Origin: Chloracidobacterium sp. UBA7659
GTDB taxonomy: Bacteria; Acidobacteriota; Blastocatellia; Pyrinomonadales; Pyrinomonadaceae
Direction of reading: 5' to 3'
DNA length: 12,452 nucleotides
Assembly: GCA_002483395.1 (NCBI GenBank)
Contig: DLHV01000083.1
Span: forward strand, 6,263 to 18,714
Within the stretch, counting starts at the first letter, position 1, and the number at the start of each line of letters is the position of its first letter. The notes under the pieces are model-generated. The model was given only the letters and a program-made list of their open reading frames with translations. It made no database searches and was not told where the DNA came from. Both the position numbers and the translations under genes were made by a program. Shown here one piece after another: positions 7,359 to 12,452 of this stretch.

Positions 7359-7817
7359 ATGCCAAAAAATAAACCCAACGTTGAAACGCACTACAAAACA
7401 ATGCTCGTAATCTGGGCTGCGTTGGTGATGTCGCAGTTCATGTTTGTGATCATTATTTTCCTGACGCGGCCGCAGCTTTTCAGCTTCGATTTTTCGCAGC
7501 CGATCACCGGCAACAGCGGTGTAATGGTGCTCGGGTTTGCCGCAGCGGCGGTCACGGCGGTTCTATTTTCCTTTGCGTTTCGGAAGCGATTGAACGAACG
7601 GGCGGTCGCGGCGCAGGATACGGCATTGGTCCAGAGCGGCCTGATCATCGCCCTTGCCTTGTGCGAGGCGAGTTCGCTGTTCGGGCTGACGCTGGCGTTT
7701 GCGTTCGATTACCAATACTTTTTTCTTTGGATCGGCCTCGGTGTTCTTGGAATGCTCCTGCATTTTCCAAAACGCGACGAACTTCTCGCCGCCTCAATGC
7801 CGAAGCCCGCACCTTAG
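7359..7817 (+). CDS. Four-helix membrane protein of unknown function
   Basis: A 152-aa protein with four predicted helices at about 15-36, 52-73, 88-113 and 117-135. The third (ALVQSGLIIALALCEASSLF) has a glutamate, Glu103, in the middle of the membrane. That is reminiscent of the carboxylate-bearing helix of ATP-synthase c-type proteolipids, but the four-helix length and context differ, so this is only a resemblance. The gene starts 35 nt after speE and may be the last gene of the cluster; an AGGA (7342-7345) lies 13 nt upstream of the ATG. Its final residues, PKPAP, and its TAG stop fall in a copy of a REP-like sequence, suggesting the original end was replaced or extended. I do not recognise a named family. 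Confidence 0.65.
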   Translation: MPKNKPNVETHYKTMLVIWAALVMSQFMFVIIIFLTRPQLFSFDFSQPITGNSGVMVLGFAAAAVTAVLFSFAFRKRLNERAVAAQDTALVQSGLIIALALCEASSLFGLTLAFAFDYQYFFLWIGLGVLGMLLHFPKRDELLAASMPKPAP

Positions 7818-7870
7818 AAAGAGCGTAACAACCAAGCTTGTCAGAACCGGAAGCCGTAGCGACCGGGTTC
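7802..7870. repeat. Degenerate REP-like sequence and hairpin
   Basis: GAAGCCCGCAC at 7802-7812 is identical to an 11-mer inside the 30-bp repeat flanking the RAYT element; the following bases align with mismatches and one gap. A hairpin follows at 7844-7870 (GAACCGG pairing with CCGGGTTC, one bulge). The TAG stop of the upstream gene (7815-7817) is inside this stretch. Confidence 0.5.
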
Positions 7871-7978
7871 TCCGGGCTCTGCCGTCTATTTGCGGAAAAG
7901 CCATGCGCCATCTCCGCGATCACTCGGCTCGCATTCGACCCGTATTGGAATATGAACAACCGCATTTTCCGACATCAC
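7871..7978. other. Remaining convergent intergenic sequence
   Basis: The rest of the gap between the 152-aa membrane gene and the Type ISP fragment. I see no gene, no convincing terminator and no clear repeat; only a 7-bp CGGAAAA/TTTTCCG pair about 65 nt apart, which is weak. Confidence 0.4.
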
Positions 7979-9355
7979 TTATTCCTTATTCTCAAGTGGC
8001 GGCAGGGCGTTGACGATCTCGTTGGTGCGCAAGGACACGGTGGCGATCTTTTTTATCAATCGAACGATGTATTGTGGATCGTCGTCGCGGTTTGGGTCGT
8101 TTGTGATACCGGAGCGTTTATCGATGGACACTTTGTATTGATCGACGATCCAATCGAGTGCCGAACGGTTGCCGAGGCGGTATTCGTGAACCTCAGGCGG
8201 TATGCCGCCGATGGTCAGGAAATCGTTATAGACTATCGCGGTCTTGTCCTTGTTGTATTTCATCTTATCGACACGCCAATCAAGCGGCAAACTTGTGTCT
8301 TCGTCCATTTCGAGTTTGTATTCCGGCTGCTCCTCGTAATTGACGTGAATATCGGCAAGCTCTTTTCCGGCTTTGGCAAAACTCCAAAAATCCGGTGCGA
8401 AAGGGATTCTCGGCAGTTCGCGTTTTAGATTGGCTGCGTATTTCTCACGGTATTCCGGGTGATGCATGATCGCGTAGGTGTAATAGAAAATGTCCCACTT
8501 TGTAATGGACGTATCAGCGTAGTTCTCGATGAATTGCTCCAACGCCCAATCGGTAATATTCTCGCGGCGGTTCGTGCCATCTTCATTGTAGATGTAAAAA
8601 GGAAAACACGTCGAATCTCCAGTAAAATGAACGTCACAAAGCGTCAGAGCGGCGAGACATTGGAATGGTGCATTATTGCCGACCGCGGTTAGAGCGATTA
8701 CTTGATTCTCGGTTTCTGAAACTGGAAACACATGATCATTCGAATAAATTTCCTCGTTCAACACGCGATCAAAATATAGGTTTTCAAGCACAAATGGCCG
8801 ATAAGCGTATGGTCTGATATTTTCAGAATTAAATGCGATTATGCCCACACGATTCAAATCAGCTTTTAAATCTCTGGTCCATGCTATCCGCTCTGGAACA
8901 TATCTAACAAAATCATCAAGAATCTCGGATAATCGTTTTTTGGCACTGAGTAATTCTCGAACCCGCTTTTTATTCTCAGATTTCTGCCATCGCATGACTT
9001 CATCATTGTAAAAGTCGATGGTATTACGGATCTGATCAATCAATGGATTTCGATTAAAATTTATGCACCAAGAGTCTCGATTAGTCTTGACGCCGTTACT
9101 GAAATGCGAGAAAACTGCTTCTGTTTTCTTACCAGTAAGTGACTTGGTTTCTTTATTGCCTATTGAAATAAACCCGTCAAACTCCTTCTCCATCCCTGCG
9201 GTCAGCCAATTCTGTTTGGCGTCGGGTGTGATCTCGGTCCAATCGATATTTGAGACAGACCCGTGCTCGTCGAGGAACTTGTATTTTTGTTCCTTCCGCC
9301 AACCGATAGGCACTGCTTGGTAATAGATCTTCGCCATAATTCTAAAAATGTCTCC
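7979..9355 (-). pseudogene. Type ISP restriction-modification gene, C-terminal specificity fragment
   Basis: About 458 codons continuing the broken gene at 10119-10994. An internal Met at 9337 gives a 452-aa open frame, MAKIYYQAVPIGWRKEQKYKFL..., but this is mid-protein: the frame runs back to 9355 at the transposon edge. The sequence fits the C-terminal target-recognition region of single-chain Type ISP enzymes (LlaBIII/LlaGI kind), with IRPYAYRPF, FYYTYAIMHHPEYR, YAANLKRELPRIPF and LDWIVDQYKVSIDKRSGITNDPN motifs. It has no internal stop or frameshift, so decay seems recent. It has no obvious ribosome site of its own. The specificity part alone cannot cut or methylate; assembly with the separate methyltransferase fragment is possible but unproven. 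Confidence 0.8.
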
Positions 9356-9371
9356 CGTTCAGTGGCCGCCT

Positions 9372-9445
9372 GTTGCAGAAGCCCGCACGAAGTAAGGGCA
9401 TTCTTTCAGTCTTACACATTATTACTACGTGCGTGCCTCTGCACC
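9372..9445. repeat. REPIN-like inverted pair at the 3' end of the RAYT gene
   Basis: The 30-bp repeat at 9372-9401 is followed by an inverted, diverged copy at about 9421-9444. The arms (TGCAGAAGCCCGCACGAAGT... and the complement of ...ACGTGCGTGCCTCTGCA) match at about 19 of 22 positions. The pair forms a long imperfect hairpin ending just before the transposase stop at 9446-9448. Confidence 0.65.
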
Positions 9446-9994
9446 TTATTCCGGCATCATAAAATCTCCCTGACCGTAAAGAGTGTATTCGATAGCCGCT
9501 TGCACATGCCTTGGTTTCCACAAATAACGTTTGCTTCCACCACGCGACCAAATACGCGTTTCACGATCTACCAATCCAGCCTCTCTCAGCATCTTTGTTG
9601 CATTGGCCTTGAGCGCGTCAATTATGCGTTCGGGCTTTTGTGCGGCCGATACGACTGCGTGGGCATGGTTTGTCCTAATGTTAGCTGCATTCAGGCCAAA
9701 GCCACGCCGATGGCACAAATCCCTGACGGCCTCATCGACCACCTTCCTCATTACATCCGTAAAAATGAAAGGCTCATGTTTCATCTCGTCAAGCATCCAT
9801 TTTTCAAGGCGTTCGTTCGGGTCGATTCTCGGAGTTCCGTAGATGTTCCAGCCATCGCGCTTAACAGATTTTCGTTGGTCTCCGTGAAGCCAGGTTCCGT
9901 AGGTGCGAAATGTTAAAAGATACGCAAGCGGAAAAGTATTTTCTTCGAATACCTCGAAGCCATATTCGTCCGTCATTTCGCGTTTCGAGACCAT
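9446..9994 (-). CDS. REP-associated (RAYT-like) Y1 HUH transposase
   Basis: A 182-aa single-tyrosine DNA nickase/ligase of the IS200/RAYT type, which recognises hairpin ends and moves single-stranded DNA. The opening FPLAYLLTFRTYGTWLHGD (21-39) is typical of this group. The metal-binding HUH motif is His110-Ala-His112 in TNHAHAVV. The nucleophile is likely Tyr170 in AAIEYTLYGQGD; Tyr173 is the alternative. All key residues are present, so it may be active. The start ATG at 9992-9994 is supported only by open-frame length; Met7 is another option. It stands alone between inverted 30-bp repeats, within the broken Type ISP gene. Upstream (10014-10074) are two palindromic sequences that could be operators or transposase targets. 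Confidence 0.85.
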   Translation of the reverse strand: MVSKREMTDEYGFEVFEENTFPLAYLLTFRTYGTWLHGDQRKSVKRDGWNIYGTPRIDPNERLEKWMLDEMKHEPFIFTDVMRKVVDEAVRDLCHRRGFGLNAANIRTNHAHAVVSAAQKPERIIDALKANATKMLREAGLVDRETRIWSRGGSKRYLWKPRHVQAAIEYTLYGQGDFMMPE

Positions 9995-10013
9995 AATTTA
10001 ACACCTAAGTTGA

Positions 10014-10074
10014 ACTATTCGAAATTTTCGAGTAGTTGGAAATAGCGCAAGTTATTCAAATTTATCGAATAACT
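10014..10074. repeat. Two A/T-rich palindromes upstream of the RAYT gene
   Basis: 10014-10036 (ACTATTCGAAA, centre T, TTTCGAGTAGT) pairs over 11 positions with one G:U. 10050-10057 and 10067-10074 (AGTTATTC/GAATAACT) form an 8-bp stem with a 9-nt loop. Both share TTCGA/TCGAA cores. They lie in the 5' region of the transposase gene, inside the element; a role as operator or subterminal hairpin is inferred. Confidence 0.6.
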
Positions 10075-10088
10075 GAATAACCAAAGAA

Positions 10089-10118
10089 ATGCCCTTACTT
10101 CGTGCGGGCTTCTGCAAC
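10089..10118. repeat. Right-end 30-bp inverted copy of the RAYT element
   Basis: An exact 30/30 reverse complement of 9372-9401, core TACTTCGTGCGGGCTTCTGC. It supplies the artificial end of the upstream methyltransferase fragment, which reads VAEARTK then stops within this repeat. Confidence 0.85.
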
Positions 10119-10994
10119 GGTGCCGCCTTTCTTAACAAAAATATTCACGCTCACCCCGACCTGAATCCCGAAAACATTATGCGTCGTTCCCGACAATTTC
10201 GGATTGCGGCGAACATCGCTGCCGAGATCGAGAACATAGATCGCGTCAAAATCTTTTTCGAGATTTGCCCGCATGCCGTCAAACGCAATGCTGTCGATAA
10301 AACTGCCATTTGTGACGAGCGCAACTATGCCTTCGTCTTTTATCCTGTCGGTCGCCCAGCGGATCGCTTTTACATAAGGATCGGAAAGAGCATTCTTATT
10401 TGTCGCTTTTGAATCTTTGGCGTATGTCTCGGCGACACGCTTGTCCATCACCTTGTATTTGCGGTTCTTGTTGTTGTCGTTTTCGTTCAACTGGCCGACA
10501 TTGTATGGCGGATTTCCGATAACCACCGTTATCGGCGATTTCTTTTGGCGTTCAATTCGGGCGGTGTTTTCCTCGGTCATAAAGCCAAGCGAAGTCTGCG
10601 CCTGCTCGGCCATGTCGAATGTATCAACCAAACAGATACCCTCGAACGGTTCATATCGCCCGACCTTTTCAAAATACTCATGCTCGATATTCATCGAGGC
10701 GATGTAATAGGGCAGCAGCATTACCTCGTTGCAGTGAAGCTCGTTTGCGTATTTTCGTTCGAGCGATGTTTTCTTGATCTCGTCGATAATATGCACCATA
10801 AAATTTCCGGTGCCGACGAACGGGTCGAGAATATGCACGTTTTCATCGGAAAGTGATTTGCCGAATTCCTTTTTCAGAATGTCCTCAACCGATTTGACCA
10901 TGAAATTGACTATCGGCTGCGGCGTATAGACGATGCCGTGCGTATCGGCGACATCGACCGAAAAGCCCTGGAAAAACCGTTCGTAGATATTATT
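10119..10994 (-). pseudogene. Type ISP restriction-modification gene, N6-adenine methyltransferase fragment
   Basis: About 292 codons from the IS edge to the RAYT edge. It opens NIYERFFQGF and HGIVYTPQPIVNFMVKSVEDI, the conserved lead-in to the methyltransferase of Type ISP and related enzymes. AdoMet motif I is DPFVGTG and the catalytic motif IV is NPPY (26-32 and 130-133 counted from Met at 10901), marking an N6-adenine methyltransferase. The N-terminal nuclease and helicase are absent here, cut off by the IS5-family element at about 10995. The frame ends in the RAYT repeat. Internal Met at 10901 gives a 268-aa frame, but homology clearly extends upstream of it, so that Met is not a natural start. 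Joined with 7979-9355 it gives about 750 residues, roughly half of a usual 1,500-1,600-aa enzyme. Confidence 0.82.
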
Positions 10995-11011
10995 TAGTCG
11001 TTCCTTAAAAA
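10995..11011. repeat. Left terminal inverted repeat of the IS5-family element
   Basis: Matches the reverse complement of the right end at 15 of 17 bases, with mismatches at positions 7 and 15. Confidence 0.75.
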
Positions 11012-11107
11012 CCCTATAACCTTTTTAACGATTATAGTTTAATGTGATATTTGGTAAAATAGATTTGCAAGGTTTAGGCAATTTTCGTTAATTTTCCTGC
11101 AAATTTT

Positions 11108-12442
11108 ATGATTGGAAGAAGAGTGGATCAGGGGCAGAAGCATATGTTTTTGCCAAATTTGGAAGGGTTTATCAATCCGCAGCATGAGCTTTGCAAGTTG
11201 GCTGATGAGATTGATTGGGATGATTTTGAGGGCGAGTTTGCCGCGGCTTATTCGAGGGTGGGAAGTCCGGCGAAACCGATTCGGCTGATGGTGGGGCTGC
11301 TGATATTGAAGCAGCTTTACGGATTTGGGGACGAGACGGTGATGGCCGAGTGGGTGGCGAATCCTTATTATCAGTATTTTTGCGGCGAGGCAGTGTTTCA
11401 ATGGGAATTTCCGTGCGACCCGTCCGATCTGGTGCATTTTCGTCATCGGATTGGCGAGCGTGGGGTTGAGAACATTCTCTCGCAGAGCATTATGATTCAC
11501 GGCGAGGAAGTTCTTCGGGAAGATGTTTCGATCGACACGACGGCTCAGGAGAAGAACATCGCGTATCCGACGGATATGCGGCTGGCGGTGAAGGTGATCG
11601 AGAAATGCCGGAAGATCGCCGGGCGCGAGCGAGTGGCATTGCGGCAGAGTTACAAGTTCGAGGTCAAGCGGCTGATCCGCTCCGCCAATTCCAGAAGCAC
11701 GCGCTCAGCAAAGAAAAAAGCGGCGGCGAGAAGAAGAATAAAGACGATTGCAGGCCGTCTGGTGCGGGAGATAAAGAGAAAACTGGATGCGGAAAGCCTC
11801 GTCAGACATCAGGAACAGATCGAGATTTTTGAAAAGGTGCTCGCTCAAAAAAAGGACGATAAGAACAAGATCTACGCACTTCACGCATTGGAAGTGGCGT
11901 GCATCGCAAAGGGCAAGGAACACAAAAAATATGAATTCGGTAGCTTGGTAGCATTTGCCGTCACGCAGAAAAGCAACGTGGTGGTGGCGGCGGTAAATTT
12001 CAGAGGCAATCCGAACGACAACAAAACATTGGGACCGACTCTCGACCAGCAAGAGCGAATAACGGGCGTGAGAGCGAAAAAGGCCTTCACCGACCGCGGC
12101 ATGAAAAGCCGAAAGATCGGCTCGACGCACGTTCTCGCCCCAACCAACGGAAACGGCAAAACGAATTACGAAAAAACTAAACTGCGAAGAAACTTTCGCC
12201 GCCGAGCCGCAATTGAACCCATCATCGGACACGCCAAAAGCGACTACGGATTGAAAAGAAATTATCTCAAAGGCGAAATCGGCGACGCAATAAACGCCCT
12301 CCTCGCAGCATCCGCATTCAATTTCAAAAGCTGGATGAGAAAAGCCACAGCACAACTGATTTTTGCCTTAAATTACATCCAAAAAACATGCCGCCAATTA
12401 TCACCCCATCCGAAAATTGACGGTTCTGTTTTCAATTGTTAA
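11108..12442 (+). CDS. IS5-family DDE transposase
   Basis: A 444-aa transposase. The N-terminal domain contains PIRLMVGLLILKQLYGFGDE (57-76) and SDLVHFRHRIGERG (106-119). The catalytic triad is probably Asp143 (VSIDTTAQEKN), Asp329 (FTDRGMKSRK) and Glu370 (RAAIEPIIGHAK), with a Lys/Arg-rich insert at about 190-225. The frame is intact, so the enzyme may be active. The stop TAA (12440-12442) lies inside the right inverted repeat. The start MIG is in the place usual for relatives, although no Shine-Dalgarno precedes it; Met13 is an alternative. Base composition shifts within the gene from G-rich in the first half to A/C-rich in the last quarter. Confidence 0.9.
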   Translation: MIGRRVDQGQKHMFLPNLEGFINPQHELCKLADEIDWDDFEGEFAAAYSRVGSPAKPIRLMVGLLILKQLYGFGDETVMAEWVANPYYQYFCGEAVFQWEFPCDPSDLVHFRHRIGERGVENILSQSIMIHGEEVLREDVSIDTTAQEKNIAYPTDMRLAVKVIEKCRKIAGRERVALRQSYKFEVKRLIRSANSRSTRSAKKKAAARRRIKTIAGRLVREIKRKLDAESLVRHQEQIEIFEKVLAQKKDDKNKIYALHALEVACIAKGKEHKKYEFGSLVAFAVTQKSNVVVAAVNFRGNPNDNKTLGPTLDQQERITGVRAKKAFTDRGMKSRKIGSTHVLAPTNGNGKTNYEKTKLRRNFRRRAAIEPIIGHAKSDYGLKRNYLKGEIGDAINALLAASAFNFKSWMRKATAQLIFALNYIQKTCRQLSPHPKIDGSVFNC

Positions 12443-12452
12443 GGATCGACTA
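12436..12452. repeat. Right terminal inverted repeat of the IS5-family element
   Basis: TTGTTAAGGATCGACTA, partner of 10995-11011. It contains the transposase stop codon and runs to the window edge, so it may continue further. Confidence 0.75.

Larger units (their letters stand above)
9356..10118 (-). mobile_element. RAYT-type HUH transposase element inserted in the Type ISP gene
   Basis: A roughly 763-bp insertion carrying one transposase gene on the minus strand. Near its ends are exact inverted 30-bp copies at 9372-9401 and 10089-10118. Boundaries come from the host gene: deleting 9356-10118 joins the flanks as ...KKGGTGDIFRIMAKIYY..., in frame and without a stop. One base (C9355/C10118) is ambiguous. 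No target duplication is needed, which agrees with HUH single-strand transposition. A 7-bp direct repeat GCCGCCT (9365-9371, 10122-10128) is present, but using it as target duplication leaves a TGA in frame. Confidence 0.7.
10995..12452 (+). mobile_element. IS5-family insertion sequence
   Basis: A 1,458-bp or slightly longer element. Left end 10995-11011 (TAGTCGTTCCTTAAAAA) and right end 12436-12452, the final bases of the window, are inverted repeats matching 15 of 17 positions. The left end coincides with the place where Type ISP homology stops. The flanking TA or TAG could belong to the target rather than the element; the base after 12452 is needed to decide. One transposase gene fills it. 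Confidence 0.8.

Noticed and set aside
7979..9337. Treating the 452-aa frame as a complete gene starting at 9337
   Set aside because: The frame continues upstream to the transposon edge and the first residues match the interior of Type ISP proteins; no ribosome site precedes the Met.
9263..9916. 217-aa plus-strand open frame across the RAYT region
   Set aside because: It spans the element boundary and is antisense to both the transposase and the Type ISP fragment, with no family features.
9365..10128. 7-bp direct repeat GCCGCCT flanking the RAYT repeats as a target-site duplication
   Set aside because: Treating it as the duplication removes 757 bp and leaves an in-frame TGA in the host gene, and it is offset 3 bp from the right repeat. 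HUH transposases normally make no target duplication. The 763-bp excision gives a clean frame.
11705..12355. 216-aa minus-strand open frame opposite the IS5 transposase
   Set aside because: Low-complexity Phe/Cys-rich shadow of the transposase reading frame with no recognisable motif.

Overview
The window reads as a chromosome segment from an Acidobacteriota-like bacterium, probably Blastocatellia or a relative. This is an inference from a GWxTD-domain secreted protein, the mix of moderately GC-rich genes, and several hairpin-rich intergenic repeats. No rRNA or tRNA is present to confirm it.

Layout. (1) 42-2811: a secreted GWxTD protein (+) and a beta-propeller-like putative lipoprotein (-) converge on a 161-bp repeat block (1677-1837). 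The block has a perfect 12-bp terminal inverted repeat and five internal hairpins and fills nearly the whole gap. (2) 2903-7817: a co-directional cluster of a pyruvoyl S-adenosylmethionine decarboxylase (speD), a zinc-ribbon/DUF4178 two-domain membrane protein, a 49-aa single-span membrane protein that standard ORF cut-offs miss, a DUF350 membrane protein, a membrane-anchored spermidine synthase (speE type), and a four-helix membrane protein. The first four genes are coupled by short overlaps (TTGA, TAATG) or close spacing. SpeD and SpeE supply the two enzymes of an aminopropyl-transfer pathway; the DUF4178, micro-protein and DUF350 products look like a membrane complex tied to it. A perfect 18-bp inverted repeat separates DUF350 from speE. 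(3) 7818-12452: an accessory region built on a wrecked single-chain restriction-modification gene of the Type ISP kind (minus strand). The gene has lost its N-terminal nuclease/helicase half at an IS5-family element (10995-12452, 15/17 matching terminal inverted repeats). It is interrupted again between the methyltransferase and specificity domains by a RAYT-like HUH transposase element (about 9356-10118).

Two points stand out. First, removing exactly 763 bp (9356-10118) rejoins the two Type ISP fragments in frame with no stop, which fixes the likely ends of the RAYT element. Second, the RAYT gene lies between inverted copies of a 30-bp repeat, one of which forms an imperfect hairpin with a further inverted copy (REPIN-like), and a degenerate relative forms the stop-codon end of the 152-aa membrane gene at 7802-7870. 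The polyamine cluster is the most coherent biological system here; the RAYT insertion is the clearest evolutionary event.
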